Assembly (NCBI RefSeq): GCF_021764745.1
Contig: NZ_JAETXX010000001.1
Location: 992,001 to 1,056,000, forward strand
DNA length: 64,000 nucleotides
From: Joostella atrarenae
Lineage (GTDB): Bacteria > Bacteroidota > Bacteroidia > Flavobacteriales > Flavobacteriaceae
Direction of reading: 5' to 3'
A program made the translations under genes and the position numbers. Positions within the stretch are counted from its first letter, which is position 1; every line of letters starts with the position of its first letter. Below, one piece after another: positions 16,799-26,194 of the stretch. The notes beneath the pieces are model-generated. The model was given only the letters and a program-made list of their open reading frames with translations. It was not told where the DNA came from and did no database searches.

Positions 16799-18355
16799 TT
16801 AGTTAACGTCCCAGAAAATCTTAGAGTACATTACGTCTCCTTCACTTAGAGAACTTTGCGCTTCATCCCAATTATCACTATTTAGAAGTTGCTCATTTTG
16901 TGGATAAGTAACTCTACTAGGAATTTCATCTAACCCAGCGATTTTAGTTGTGAATGTAGCTGTAACAGTTGTTGTAGTACCATCTTCATTTTCTACTTCA
17001 TAGTCATATGTATCTCCAGGGATAGAAAGTGTGTTAGGGAATCCAGTTCTTCTGTATTCTGTCCATCCTTCTAATCCATCCATATATAAGCTAATATATT
17101 TTTGAGTTAAAACAGTTTCTTCAGAAGCAGCTGGAAGCGAAGCTACATACGCAGAAACATCTCCTGCAGCAACACCCCATCTATCTAGAGAAGCTTTAAC
17201 ACCGTTTTCGTAATTTGCTTGACTCCAACCTTCAAATTCAGATCTAATAAATTCTATTTCTGAGAATTCAATTATAGGTTGTACGAAATCAGGCTTAATG
17301 ATTTCAGCATCAGGTAGACTTTCATCTATGATGTTTCTAGCAGCAGCATCACCAAAACCATATGGTACTCCTACAATTTCTGGAGTTTCATTTCTTGGGT
17401 CAAAAAACATATTAACTCTTGGATCTTCAGTTCCAGCAGAAGTAAAAGGACCAACTCTGTTGTAAAGTAGATCTACAAAAGATTGCGCTGGAGCAAAATC
17501 TCTTCTAGCTCCAACTGTGAAAGCTTGATGCCAAGGACCTCCTGTTATATCGTTTGTACCAAAAGTAAAATCAATATTGTCAGCGTTGCTTGCTAAAGCT
17601 TTTGGTTCAGACTCATTATATACCTCTTGAGCAAGTGTTGGGTCAACATTTTTAATGTGGGCAGCCAATCTTAATCTAAGAGAATGAGCGAATTTAATCC
17701 ACTCTGATGCATTTCCGTTGCAATAACTATCTCCTTGTGTAAATACAACTTCGGAAGTGTTTAGCATATTAGCAGCTTCTTTTAACTCATTAAGCATGTC
17801 TGTATAAATAACCATATCGTTAGTATATTTAGGGTTATTTATTCCTTCATCCAAACGTAATGCTTGGAAATCTTGGTTGTCTTTCTGTCCATAACTCCAG
17901 TAAGGAACTGGACCGAAAGTATCAACAAGTTTAGAGAATGCATATGTCATAAGGATTCTTGTTGCCTGAATTTGGTTGTTGTTACTACCATAAGCAGACA
18001 TTAAACCACTTGTTTCTGGGTCTTCATTTAGATCGATAATAGCCTTTAAGTCTGTTAAAGCTCTATATGGTTCATTCCAAAAATCATTGATTTGGCTAGG
18101 CCTCAATTGATACTGATTTTCATCAGTATAAAAAGTTTGTCCCCAATATTGAGAAAATCCTAAAGTACCACGTCCTGCTGTCCATTGATCGTTTAGTTGA
18201 AAAGCAATGTCAAATTCAGCATTATTAATTAGGTGAGTTGACGGAGCAACTTCAGGGTTATCGGGATCAGCTATATAGTCAGTATCACAAGATGTGATAG
18301 TGAAACAAGCAGCTGTAAGTGCTAGTAAATTATATTTTAATATTTTCATTTTCAT
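16799..18355 (-). CDS. SusD/RagB-like nutrient-binding lipoprotein
   Basis: A 518-residue surface lipoprotein with the signal segment ending FTITSC (acylated Cys at residue 23) followed by the acidic DTDYIADPDNPE. The helical SusD fold signatures are present: ATRILMTYAFSKLVDTFGPVPYW, the WIKFAHSLRLRLAAHI helix and the late GWTEYRRTGFP block. In this family the lipoprotein forms a lid over its SusC partner and captures the ligand (glycan, peptide or other oligomer). The partner susC lies 6 bases upstream, so both are on one transcript. No glycoside hydrolase or peptidase gene is next to the pair, so the ligand cannot be named. Confidence 0.93.
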   Translation of the reverse strand: MKMKILKYNLLALTAACFTITSCDTDYIADPDNPEVAPSTHLINNAEFDIAFQLNDQWTAGRGTLGFSQYWGQTFYTDENQYQLRPSQINDFWNEPYRALTDLKAIIDLNEDPETSGLMSAYGSNNNQIQATRILMTYAFSKLVDTFGPVPYWSYGQKDNQDFQALRLDEGINNPKYTNDMVIYTDMLNELKEAANMLNTSEVVFTQGDSYCNGNASEWIKFAHSLRLRLAAHIKNVDPTLAQEVYNESEPKALASNADNIDFTFGTNDITGGPWHQAFTVGARRDFAPAQSFVDLLYNRVGPFTSAGTEDPRVNMFFDPRNETPEIVGVPYGFGDAAARNIIDESLPDAEIIKPDFVQPIIEFSEIEFIRSEFEGWSQANYENGVKASLDRWGVAAGDVSAYVASLPAASEETVLTQKYISLYMDGLEGWTEYRRTGFPNTLSIPGDTYDYEVENEDGTTTTVTATFTTKIAGLDEIPSRVTYPQNEQLLNSDNWDEAQSSLSEGDVMYSKIFWDVN

Positions 18356-18361
18356 TTTTTT

Positions 18362-21300
18362 TTAGAATGATACTTGTAAACTCATACCGTAAGATCTAGT
18401 AGATGGTTGTAAGCCTCCTTCAAGACCTTGAATATTTCCTGAACCAGCAGAAGTAGTTTCAGGATCGATTCCGTCATAATCTAATCCCCAAGTGTATAAG
18501 TTTCTTCCGAATATGCTTAATCTTAAATTGTCGAAAGCTGGAATTTGGTCACCTTTGAATGTGTATCCTAATGTCATCTCTCTTAATTTAAAGTAATCTG
18601 CATCAAACACATTAAGTGCATCTACAGTTCCATAATGCATTTTACCGTAGCTATAACCTGAAATATTTGTTGTGTTTTCGCTTGTGTTAGAAACTTCATA
18701 TGTTCCGTCAGCATTGTAAGTAACATCTCCTGTAACACCATCAAGTACGATTCCGTCTTCTCTAATGTTGTTATCTACTGTTTCTTGTAGCATACCAGAG
18801 TACATTCCCCATTGGTGAGAAGTAGAGTAGTATTTACCACCTTGCCTTACATCGATTAAGAAACTTAAGTCTAGATTTTTGTATCTAAAAGTATTGTTTA
18901 AACCAGCAGTCCATTCAGGTAAAACTGATCCTAGATTAACTAAACCGTTTGTAGCGGCATAAGTTCCGTCACTGTTGATTACTTTGTTTCCTTGATCATC
19001 ATAGATGAAATCAGTCCCCATGATTGTACCGTATTGCTGACCAGCAAAGGCTACTAATTGTGCACGGAAAGGAGCGTTGCTAAGTAATAAAGTTTCAAGT
19101 CCATCTGCTAGTTCAACTAGTTCATTTTCGTTTTTAGCAAAATTTAGGTTAATGTCCCAAGAGAAATTATCGTTTCTTACAGGAGTTAATCCTAAACCAA
19201 CTTCGATACCTTTATTACTCATTTCACCAGAGTTGATCCATTTAGCTCCGTAACCGGTTGCGTAAGATAAATCAACAGGAATAATTTGGTCAGTTGTTTT
19301 GTTGTTATAGTATGTGAAGTCTAAGTTTACTCTTCTATTAAAGAAGCTTAGTTCGGTACCGATTTCCCATGTCTCAGTAGTTTCACTCATAAGATCAGGG
19401 TTTAATCTAGTATTAGGTAAAGTTACTCTTCCGTTTCCGTCAAATGGATTTTGAATAAGCATAGTTGTAACTACTCTATAAGGATCAGTATCATTTCCGA
19501 TTTGAGCCCAACCGAATCTCAATTTACCAAACCAACTTGAGTTATCAGAGAATGCTTCTGAGAAAGACCATGCAGCTGAAGCAGATGGATAAAAATATGA
19601 GTTATTGTCATCAGGTAAAGTTGAAGACCAGTCGTTTCTAGCTGTGAAATCTAAAAATAATTGATCTGCAATAGATACACCAAAGCTTCCAAATACACTG
19701 TTTGTTTTTCTGACACTAGTGTATGCAGGCAATCCATTTGGTTGATTGTCAATTGGTCCAAGACCATTATTGATGTTGTATATTCCAGGAATAGATAGAC
19801 CTCCAGTAGTAGAAACACCAATGTATGTTTTCTTGCTATCTCTTTTGTTGGCACCTGCTAAGGCTGTAATTTCAATTAAGTCACTTAATCTCTTTTGATA
19901 ATTAGCGATGAATTCATAGTTAAATTCATAGAAATTATAGTTTCTTTCTAAGTAGTAAGATTGTGCTTGTGATCCAACAGCAGCTCTTTCAGTATTTTTA
20001 AATGAGTATACATCTCCGTATACAGATCCTTTTACACTGAAGTCATCTGTAATTTGATAATTTAAGCTAAAGTTTCCAAATACACGATCTCTTTCGTCAG
20101 TTGGAAAATTTTCATAAACTGTCCAATAAGGGTTATCCGAGTAATTTGGAGTTGGGTCATCCCAAGCAACTCTATTCCATGTTCTTTGACTACCATCTAT
20201 GTTCTTGTAATCTTTTAAACGTTCATAGTCCAAATTTCTTTGTCCAAACTGGAAGAATTTCTGTGTAACACTATTATCTCCATATCCAACTACAGGCCTT
20301 TGACCTTGAGTTCTCACATAATTTAAAACACTTGAAGCAGTCAATTTATCAGAAAGATTCTGATTAATGCTAACCTTCATGTTGTATTTATCGATGGAAG
20401 TATTAGGTAAGGTACCTGTTGTGCTAGTGTTCCCAAATGAAAACAGGTAGTTTCCAGTTTCGCCAGAAGTACCGATTGAGATATTGTTTGAGTTTGTTAT
20501 TCCAGTATTAAAAAAAGACTCTACGTCATTTGCTGGAGCAACCCAAGGACGTGCATTTAAATATTGGTCAGGAAAGCTTTCTTTGTCAAAGGCATCCCAA
20601 TGTAGTACGTTTGTATTAGCATCATACTTCGGGCCCCAGCTTTCATCAGTAGCATACTCTACTAATTTATAGTCTCTTCCTTCAATATTCTGAGTTTCAA
20701 AAGTAGGATTGCTTCCTCCACCATATTCTCTTTGAAGGTCTGGTAAAATAGCTACCTGATCAAAAGAAACTGACGTATTAATAGTAATACCTAATTTGTT
20801 TTTGTTTCTACCTTTCTTTGTAGTTACTAAAATAACACCATTGGCAGCTCTTGAACCGTATAAAGCTGCAGCAGCTCCTTTTAATACCGTCATGCTTTCA
20901 ATGTCTTGAGGATTGATATCATTAATAGCACTTCCCCAGTCAACTCCTCCACTACCTCTTTGTGTGTCAGTAGTATTAAAGTTAGAGTTGTCCATTGGGA
21001 TACCATCAATAACAAATAAAGGTTGGTTGTTACCTGTAACAGAGTTTACACCTCGAATCAAAATACGTTGTGATCCTCCTAGGTTACCTGAAGGAGAGTT
21101 AACGCTAACACCTGCAACTTTACCAGATAAAGCACTAACTGCATTATCGTTTTGTGCATTGTTAAGACCTTCTGAATCTACTTTTGGGGCTGAAAATGCT
21201 AATGCTTTCTCTTTTTTAGATATCCCCAATGCTGTTACAACAACTTCATCTAATGCTTGCGCATCTTGTTGTAAAGAAACGTTTATAGAGTTAGAAGCGC

Positions 21301-21556
21301 CTACAGTACGCTCTTCTGTTTTTTGCCCTACAAAAGAAAATGTTAAGACATCTCCTGTATTGGCTTTAATGGAATAATTACCATCAAAATCTGTTTGAGT
21401 ACCATTATTAGTACCTTTTACTACGACACTCGCACCAGGTAGCGGTAGACCATCTTGGTCAGTAATCACACCTGTTACGGTCTTTTCTTGTGCAAAAGTA
21501 ATTTGCACAATTAACGCTAGTATTAGCGTCAAAAATCCACTAAACTTTGTTCTCAT
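18362..21556 (-). CDS. SusC/RagA-like TonB-linked outer-membrane transporter
   Basis: A 1064-residue TonB-dependent transporter. It has a signal peptide ending QITFAQ and a carboxypeptidase-like regulatory domain (VTGVITDQDGLPLPGASVVV, about residues 27-100). The SusC linker/TonB box region is EVVVTALGISKKEKAL. The plug has SALSGKVAGVSV, IRGVNSVTGNNQPLFVIDG and VLKGAAAALYGSRAANGV, and the 22-strand barrel ends in YGMSLQVSF. There is no N-terminal STN domain, so direct sigma/anti-sigma signalling by this protein is unlikely. It imports ligand delivered by the SusD gene that follows. A candidate small RNA starts on the opposite strand in its leader region. Confidence 0.95.
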   Translation of the reverse strand: MRTKFSGFLTLILALIVQITFAQEKTVTGVITDQDGLPLPGASVVVKGTNNGTQTDFDGNYSIKANTGDVLTFSFVGQKTEERTVGASNSINVSLQQDAQALDEVVVTALGISKKEKALAFSAPKVDSEGLNNAQNDNAVSALSGKVAGVSVNSPSGNLGGSQRILIRGVNSVTGNNQPLFVIDGIPMDNSNFNTTDTQRGSGGVDWGSAINDINPQDIESMTVLKGAAAALYGSRAANGVILVTTKKGRNKNKLGITINTSVSFDQVAILPDLQREYGGGSNPTFETQNIEGRDYKLVEYATDESWGPKYDANTNVLHWDAFDKESFPDQYLNARPWVAPANDVESFFNTGITNSNNISIGTSGETGNYLFSFGNTSTTGTLPNTSIDKYNMKVSINQNLSDKLTASSVLNYVRTQGQRPVVGYGDNSVTQKFFQFGQRNLDYERLKDYKNIDGSQRTWNRVAWDDPTPNYSDNPYWTVYENFPTDERDRVFGNFSLNYQITDDFSVKGSVYGDVYSFKNTERAAVGSQAQSYYLERNYNFYEFNYEFIANYQKRLSDLIEITALAGANKRDSKKTYIGVSTTGGLSIPGIYNINNGLGPIDNQPNGLPAYTSVRKTNSVFGSFGVSIADQLFLDFTARNDWSSTLPDDNNSYFYPSASAAWSFSEAFSDNSSWFGKLRFGWAQIGNDTDPYRVVTTMLIQNPFDGNGRVTLPNTRLNPDLMSETTETWEIGTELSFFNRRVNLDFTYYNNKTTDQIIPVDLSYATGYGAKWINSGEMSNKGIEVGLGLTPVRNDNFSWDINLNFAKNENELVELADGLETLLLSNAPFRAQLVAFAGQQYGTIMGTDFIYDDQGNKVINSDGTYAATNGLVNLGSVLPEWTAGLNNTFRYKNLDLSFLIDVRQGGKYYSTSHQWGMYSGMLQETVDNNIREDGIVLDGVTGDVTYNADGTYEVSNTSENTTNISGYSYGKMHYGTVDALNVFDADYFKLREMTLGYTFKGDQIPAFDNLRLSIFGRNLYTWGLDYDGIDPETTSAGSGNIQGLEGGLQPSTRSYGMSLQVSF

Positions 21557-21564
21557 TTTATCAA

Positions 21565-21572
21565 TATATTTG
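21565..21572 (+). promoter_or_regulatory. Candidate promoter of a small RNA facing susC
   Basis: TATATTTG is an exact -7 match. TTTG at 21546-21549 lies upstream with a 15-base spacer, somewhat shorter than the usual 17-20. No plus-strand gene follows until rpsL, which has its own promoter at 21923-21953. Confidence 0.45.
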
Positions 21573-21584
21573 AATTAGCTGCTG

Positions 21585-21632
21585 CGAAAGTGGTAAATTC
21601 ATGTTAAATCTGCAACTTTTCTCATGTTAAAT
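21585..21632 (-). promoter_or_regulatory. Candidate susC promoter with 11-bp direct repeats
   Basis: The minus strand reads CACTTTCG (21592-21585), a weak -7 box 28 bases from the susC ATG, with TTG about 20 bases upstream. The repeat ATTTAACATGA occurs twice on the minus strand (21632-21622 and 21609-21599), 23 bases apart, that is two helical turns. One copy lies between the -33 and -7 positions and one just upstream, as expected for a regulator binding site. Confidence 0.35.
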
Positions 21633-21695
21633 ATGAAGAAAATCACAAATTACTTTAGTTTTTTACATATTTATTAGTGTTATTTATTCGTGTTT

Positions 21696-21737
21696 AATAA
21701 TACCTTAATTTTAAGGTATTATTTTTTTGTCTTTTTT
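21696..21737 (+). terminator. Strong orphan terminator between susC and the str operon
   Basis: AATAATACCTTAA (21696-21708) is followed by two bases and its exact complement TTAAGGTATTATT (21711-21723), then a T-run, G, T, C and another T-run. The T-run is on the plus strand, yet no plus-strand gene lies upstream, which implies an unannotated plus-strand transcript. Confidence 0.75.
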
Positions 21738-21922
21738 AAAAAATTAGTAATTTATCGAATAAATATTCTTTTTTATCGATATTTTGTTAATTATTAATTT
21801 CTTGTTTTTTTTACTGTCTTTATTATGCCTTTGCTACTATGTTGTTATAGTATGTAATTTTAACTTCAAAATCCTATCTTAGTGATTTAGAGGTAATTTT
21901 ATTGAAAATTAATTGATTATGA

Positions 21923-21953
21923 TTTGATTAATTAATATTAATTCTTACCTTTG
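21923..21953 (+). promoter_or_regulatory. Promoter of the str operon
   Basis: TTTG at 21923-21926, a 19-base spacer, and TACCTTTG at 21946-21953 followed by C form a full match to the Bacteroidota consensus. It gives a leader of about 95 bases before rpsL, in keeping with strong growth-linked expression. Confidence 0.85.
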
Positions 21954-22052
21954 CCACCCTTTTAAACGAGAGGTCTGCTTATTTATGAGCTGAATTTCAA
22001 AGATTTAAAAGGAAATTTTAATTAATAAAACATAATTATTGTTTAGTAGATT

Positions 22053-22427
22053 ATGCCAACAATTTCACAATTAGTACGAAAAGGAAGAGCCACAATTACT
22101 AAGAAGAGTAAATCGGCTGCTTTAGATTCGTGTCCTCAAAGAAGAGGGGTTTGTACGCGTGTTTATACTACGACGCCTAAGAAGCCTAACTCTGCTATGC
22201 GTAAAGTAGCAAGGGTTCGTCTTACGAACGGAAAAGAAGTAAATGCTTACATCCCTGGAGAAGGTCACAATTTGCAAGAGCACTCGATAGTATTAGTAAG
22301 AGGCGGAAGGGTAAAAGACTTACCAGGAGTTAGGTATCACATTGTTCGTGGTGCTTTAGATACTGCTGGAGTTCAAGGAAGAACGCAACGTAGATCAAAA
22401 TACGGAGCAAAACGCCCTAAAAAGTAA
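22053..22427 (+). CDS. rpsL: 30S ribosomal protein S12
   Basis: A 124-residue S12 protein, part of the decoding centre of the 30S subunit. The conserved core is intact ([20 protein letters not shown], then [20 protein letters not shown], then PGVRYH). The lysine of TPKKPNS at residue 43, which is changed in streptomycin-resistant mutants of other bacteria, is the wild-type residue. It opens the str operon behind a strong promoter, with rpsG 23 bases downstream. Confidence 0.98.
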   Translation: MPTISQLVRKGRATITKKSKSAALDSCPQRRGVCTRVYTTTPKKPNSAMRKVARVRLTNGKEVNAYIPGEGHNLQEHSIVLVRGGRVKDLPGVRYHIVRGALDTAGVQGRTQRRSKYGAKRPKK

Positions 22428-22450
22428 ATTAACACTTACAACAAGAAGAA

Positions 22451-22927
22451 ATGAGAAAAAGACAGGCTAAAAAGAGACCTCTTTTACCAGATCCAAGATT
22501 TAATGATCAGTTAGTGACGCGTTTCGTTAACATGATGATGTGGGATGGTAAGAAGTCCGTAGCGTTTAAAGTATTTTACGATGCGATTGATATCGTAGAA
22601 GAGAAGAAACAAGACGATGAAAAAACTGGTTTAGAGTTATGGAAGGATGCATTATCTAATGTTATGCCACACGTAGAGGTGAGAAGCCGTCGTGTAGGTG
22701 GGGCTACTTTCCAAATTCCTATGCAAATTAGACCAGATAGAAAAGTATCTATGGCTATGAAGTGGTTGATTAGTTATTCTCGTAAGAGAAATGAAAAATC
22801 AATGGCTCAGAAATTAGCTGGCGAAGTTCTTGCTGCTGCTAAAGAAGAAGGTGCAGCTGTTAAGAAAAGAGTTGATACTCATAAAATGGCTGAAGCAAAT
22901 AAAGCATTCTCTCACTTTAGATTTTAG
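22451..22927 (+). CDS. rpsG: 30S ribosomal protein S7
   Basis: A 158-residue S7, the primary binder of the 16S rRNA 3' major domain at the head of the small subunit. The start MRKRQAKKRPLLPDPRFND, the FVNMMMWDGKKSVAF helix and the RVGGATFQIPM beta-ribbon are all conserved. It is co-transcribed with rpsL (23 bases upstream) and fusA (12 bases downstream). No clear S7-binding structure is seen in the short rpsL-rpsG spacer, unlike the E. coli arrangement. Confidence 0.98.
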   Translation: MRKRQAKKRPLLPDPRFNDQLVTRFVNMMMWDGKKSVAFKVFYDAIDIVEEKKQDDEKTGLELWKDALSNVMPHVEVRSRRVGGATFQIPMQIRPDRKVSMAMKWLISYSRKRNEKSMAQKLAGEVLAAAKEEGAAVKKRVDTHKMAEANKAFSHFRF

Positions 22928-22939
22928 TAAAAAAATAAA

Positions 22940-25069
22940 ATGGCACAAAGAGATTTAAAATATACAAGAAATATAGGAATTGCGGCTCATATTGATGCTG
23001 GTAAAACAACAACAACTGAGCGTATCCTTTTTTATACAGGAGTTTCTCATAAAATAGGAGAAGTGCATGATGGTGCTGCTACTATGGACTGGATGGAGCA
23101 AGAGCAAGAAAGAGGTATTACAATTACTTCTGCGGCTACAACTTGTACATGGCAGTTTCCTATGGAAAATGCAGAACCAACTCCAGATACTAAAGGATAT
23201 CACTTTAATATTATTGATACTCCTGGGCACGTTGATTTTACTGTAGAGGTAAATCGTTCTTTACGTGTTCTTGATGGTTTGGTATTCTTATTTAGTGCAG
23301 TTGATGGTGTTGAGCCTCAGTCTGAAACTAACTGGAGATTAGCTGATAATTACGGAGTTCCAAGAATTGGTTTTGTTAATAAGATGGACCGTCAAGGGTC
23401 TAATTTCTTAGCTGTTTCAAACCAAGTTAAAGAGATGTTAGGTTCTAATGCAGTTCCAATTGTATTACCTATTGGTGATGAGGCTGACTTTAGAGGTATC
23501 GTTGATTTAGTTAAGAATAGAGCAATCGAATGGCACGAAGATAACTTTGGTTCTACTTTTGATGTAGTAGATATTCCTGAAGAAATGAAGGATGAAGTTC
23601 GTGAGTATCGTGCGAAACTTATAGAAGAAGTTGCTGAGTATGATGAAAATCTACTTGAGAAATTCTTCGAAGATGAGAATTCTATTACAGAAGAAGAAGT
23701 ACATGCGGCTCTTAGAGCAGCGGTTATGGATAGAGCAATCATTCCTATGATTTGTGGTTCTTCATTCAAAAATAAAGGTGTTCAGTTCTTATTAGATGCT
23801 GTATGTCGTTACTTACCTTCTCCAATTGATAAAGATGGTGTTGTGGGTACTAATCCTGATACAGGATTGGAAGAGCGTCGTAAGCCAGATGTAGATGCGC
23901 CTTTTTCTGCTTTAGCATTTAAAATTGCTACAGATCCTTTCGTAGGTCGTTTAGCATTTTTCCGTGCATATTCAGGAAGATTAGATGCTGGATCTTATGT
24001 GTTGAACAATAGATCAGGTAAGAAAGAAAGAATTTCTCGTATATATCAAATGCATTCTAATAAACAAAATGCAATTGAGTATATAGAGGCTGGAGATATT
24101 GGAGCGGCTGTTGGATTTAAAGATATTAAGACTGGTGATACGTTGTCAGCTGAAAAATCTCCAATCGTTCTTGAGAGTATGGATTTCCCAGATCCAGTAA
24201 TTGGTATTGCTGTGGAGCCTAAAACAAAAGCAGATGTTGATAAAATGGGTATGGCTTTAGCTAAATTAGCTGAAGAGGATCCTACTTTTACAGCTAGAAC
24301 TGATGAGGCTTCAGGTCAAACAATTATTTCTGGAATGGGTGAGCTTCACTTAGATATTATTGTAGATCGTCTTAAGCGTGAGTTTAAGGTAGAAGTTAAT
24401 CAAGGTCAACCACAAGTAGAGTACAAAGAGTCTGTTACGCAAAGCGCTAACCATAGAGAAGTTTATAAGAAACAATCTGGTGGACGTGGTAAATTTGCGG
24501 ATATCGTATTTACTCTTGAGCCTGCTGAAGAAGGTAAATTAGGTCTTGAGTTTATTTCTACAATTAAAGGTGGTAACGTTCCTAAAGAATTTATTCCATC
24601 TATTGAAAAAGGTTTCAAAGAAGCAATGAAAAATGGTCCTTTAGCGGGTTATGAAGTAGATGCTATGAAAGTTACTTTAACAGATGGTTCTTATCATGAT
24701 GTGGATTCTGATCAGCTTTCTTTCGAGTTGGCTGCGAAAATGGGATTCAAAGCTGCTGCAAAAGCTGCAAAAGCTGTAATTATGGAGCCTATCATGAAAT
24801 TAGAAGCATTAACTCCAGAAGAGTACATGGGGGATATAGTAGGTGACCTTAACCGTCGCCGTGGTCAAGTTACTAATATGAGTGACAGGGCTGGTTCTAA
24901 AGTGATAAAAGCAACTGTACCATTATCAGAAATGTTTGGTTATGTTACATCATTGCGTACATTGTCCTCTGGTAGAGCAACTTCTACTATGGAATTTTCA
25001 CATTATGCTGAAACACCTTCAAATATATCTGAAGCGGTGATAAAAGAAGCAAAAGGAGTTGAAGCTTAA
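22940..25069 (+). CDS. fusA: Translation elongation factor G
   Basis: EF-G, 709 residues, is the GTPase that moves tRNAs and mRNA through the ribosome. The G1 motif AHIDAGKTT is at residues 16-24, switch II is DTPGHVDFT, and G4 is NKMD. Domain II, the domain III-V segments ([22 protein letters not shown]) and full length are present. The sequence of domain IV ([21 protein letters not shown]) is typical of the canonical elongation form rather than a specialised paralogue. It sits in the classic position between rpsG and rpsJ; the usual neighbouring tuf gene is not here. Confidence 0.98.
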   Translation: MAQRDLKYTRNIGIAAHIDAGKTTTTERILFYTGVSHKIGEVHDGAATMDWMEQEQERGITITSAATTCTWQFPMENAEPTPDTKGYHFNIIDTPGHVDFTVEVNRSLRVLDGLVFLFSAVDGVEPQSETNWRLADNYGVPRIGFVNKMDRQGSNFLAVSNQVKEMLGSNAVPIVLPIGDEADFRGIVDLVKNRAIEWHEDNFGSTFDVVDIPEEMKDEVREYRAKLIEEVAEYDENLLEKFFEDENSITEEEVHAALRAAVMDRAIIPMICGSSFKNKGVQFLLDAVCRYLPSPIDKDGVVGTNPDTGLEERRKPDVDAPFSALAFKIATDPFVGRLAFFRAYSGRLDAGSYVLNNRSGKKERISRIYQMHSNKQNAIEYIEAGDIGAAVGFKDIKTGDTLSAEKSPIVLESMDFPDPVIGIAVEPKTKADVDKMGMALAKLAEEDPTFTARTDEASGQTIISGMGELHLDIIVDRLKREFKVEVNQGQPQVEYKESVTQSANHREVYKKQSGGRGKFADIVFTLEPAEEGKLGLEFISTIKGGNVPKEFIPSIEKGFKEAMKNGPLAGYEVDAMKVTLTDGSYHDVDSDQLSFELAAKMGFKAAAKAAKAVIMEPIMKLEALTPEEYMGDIVGDLNRRRGQVTNMSDRAGSKVIKATVPLSEMFGYVTSLRTLSSGRATSTMEFSHYAETPSNISEAVIKEAKGVEA

Positions 25070-25080
25070 ATCTTAAGAAA

Positions 25081-25386
25081 ATGAGTCAAAAAATTAGAAT
25101 AAAACTTAAATCATACGATTATAATTTAGTAGATAAATCTGCTGAGAAAATCGTAAAGACAGTAAAAACAACTGGAGCTGTAGTAACTGGACCGATTCCG
25201 TTACCAACTCATAAAAAAATATTTACTGTTCTTCGTTCTCCACACGTAAACAAAAAGTCTAGAGAGCAATTTCAATTGAGTTCTTACAAAAGACTTCTTG
25301 ATATTTACAGTTCTTCATCAAAAACAATTGATGCTTTGATGAAACTGGAATTACCAAGTGGAGTAGAAGTAGAGATCAAGGTTTAA
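25081..25386 (+). CDS. rpsJ: 30S ribosomal protein S10
   Basis: A 101-residue S10 with the standard start [18 protein letters not shown], the loop [19 protein letters not shown] and [18 protein letters not shown]. It is a 30S head protein and, as NusE in other bacteria, also joins transcription antitermination complexes. It follows fusA by 11 bases, so it belongs to the str transcript. A 190-base gap with a foldable leader and terminator-like hairpin separates it from rplC. Confidence 0.98.
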   Translation: MSQKIRIKLKSYDYNLVDKSAEKIVKTVKTTGAVVTGPIPLPTHKKIFTVLRSPHVNKKSREQFQLSSYKRLLDIYSSSSKTIDALMKLELPSGVEVEIKV

Positions 25387-25576
25387 TTTCCTTGAACCTG
25401 TTGTAGATTTATAATGGGTAACATGTCCTGAGCTTTATGCGAAGGAAAAACGGAAAAATACATTCAGGGTTGGAAGTGTTTTTTCAGCCCTGAAGTTTTT
25501 TAAATAAATAGTATTAATAACAATTAGGTGGAAGGTTTGTAGTAGTTACAAATTGTACATCGTAAATTAAATTAGA
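25387..25576 (+). promoter_or_regulatory. Structured leader/attenuator upstream of rplC-rplD
   Basis: The longest gap in the ribosomal cluster. TTTCCTT (25387-25393) pairs with AAGGAAA (25442-25448), closing a domain of about 60 bases directly after the rpsJ stop. TTCAGGG (25463-25469) pairs with CCCTGAA (25488-25494) and is followed by GTTTTTT, a terminator-like hairpin with an 18-base loop. No TAnnTTTG promoter was found between this hairpin and rplC, so it may act as an attenuator in a read-through transcript. Confidence 0.5.
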
Positions 25577-26194
25577 ATGTCTGGGTTAATAGGAAAAAAG
25601 ATTGGCATGACCAGCATCTTCGACGAGAATGGGAAAAACATCCCATGTACAGTAATCGAAGCTGGACCATGCGTGGTTACCCAAGTCAGAACCACTGAGG
25701 TTGACGGGTATGAAGCTCTTCAGCTTGGTTTCGATGACAAGGCAGAAAAACATGCTAACAAGGCCGAATTAGGTCATGCTAAGAAAGCAGGTGGATCTCC
25801 TAAAAAGAAAGTCGTTGAATTCCAAGATTTTAAAGGAGAGTACAAATTAGGTGATGCTGTTACAGTAGAACAATTTGTAGAAGGTGAATTTATAGATGTT
25901 TCAGGAACATCAAAAGGTAAAGGATTCCAAGGGGTTGTTAAGCGTCATGGTTTTGCCGGTGTAGGTCAGTCTACTCACGGTCAGCATAACCGTTTAAGAG
26001 CGCCAGGTTCTATTGGTGCTGCATCTTATCCTGCACGTGTATTTAAAGGTATGCGTATGGCTGGACAAATGGGGGCAGAAAAAGTAACAGTACAAAACTT
26101 AAGAGTGTTGAAAGTAGTTCCGGAGAAAAATCTTTTAGTAGTTAAAGGATGTGTTCCTGGGCACAAGAATGCTTATGTAATCGTTCAGAAGTAA
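25577..26194 (+). CDS. rplC: 50S ribosomal protein L3
   Basis: A 205-residue L3, one of the first proteins to bind 23S rRNA and contacting the peptidyl-transferase region. The N-terminal strand [17 protein letters not shown] and the central loop (GHGQ-type: [17 protein letters not shown]) are conserved. Its stop TAA overlaps the rplD start by one base (TAATG), which points to translational coupling with L4. Confidence 0.98.
   Translation: MSGLIGKKIGMTSIFDENGKNIPCTVIEAGPCVVTQVRTTEVDGYEALQLGFDDKAEKHANKAELGHAKKAGGSPKKKVVEFQDFKGEYKLGDAVTVEQFVEGEFIDVSGTSKGKGFQGVVKRHGFAGVGQSTHGQHNRLRAPGSIGAASYPARVFKGMRMAGQMGAEKVTVQNLRVLKVVPEKNLLVVKGCVPGHKNAYVIVQK

Larger units (their letters stand above)
21577..21737 (+). 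ncRNA. Candidate small RNA antisense to the susC 5' leader
   Basis: A possible transcript of about 160 bases lies between the TATATTTG box at 21565-21572 and the terminator at 21696-21737. It would begin about 20 bases upstream of the susC start codon on the opposite strand and run through the region that should hold the susC promoter and leader. Small RNAs antisense to susC-type genes are known in Bacteroides. This one is an inference from the promoter and terminator; no expression evidence is available. Confidence 0.4.
21557..22052. other. 496-bp AT-rich divergent intergenic region (susC / str operon)
   Basis: The only gap over 300 bases in the window. Left half: susC promoter-like sequence with an 11-base direct repeat (minus strand) and, on the plus strand, a TATATTTG box and a strong terminator that frame a possible small RNA. 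Middle (about 21,740-21,920): AT-rich, nothing recognised. Right: the str-operon promoter and an untranslated leader of about 95 bases before rpsL. No ORF of coding quality was seen. Confidence 0.7.

Noticed and set aside
20913-21377. 154-codon open frame on the plus strand inside susC
   Set aside because: Antisense shadow of a highly conserved SusC plug region; no start signal or family resemblance.
23392-23769. 125-codon open frame on the minus strand inside fusA
   Set aside because: Serine-rich shadow of the EF-G coding sequence; no independent evidence of a gene.
26149-26193. Upstream extension of rplD
   Set aside because: The added 15 residues come from another frame of rplC; the TAATG junction at 26192-26196 is the natural start.
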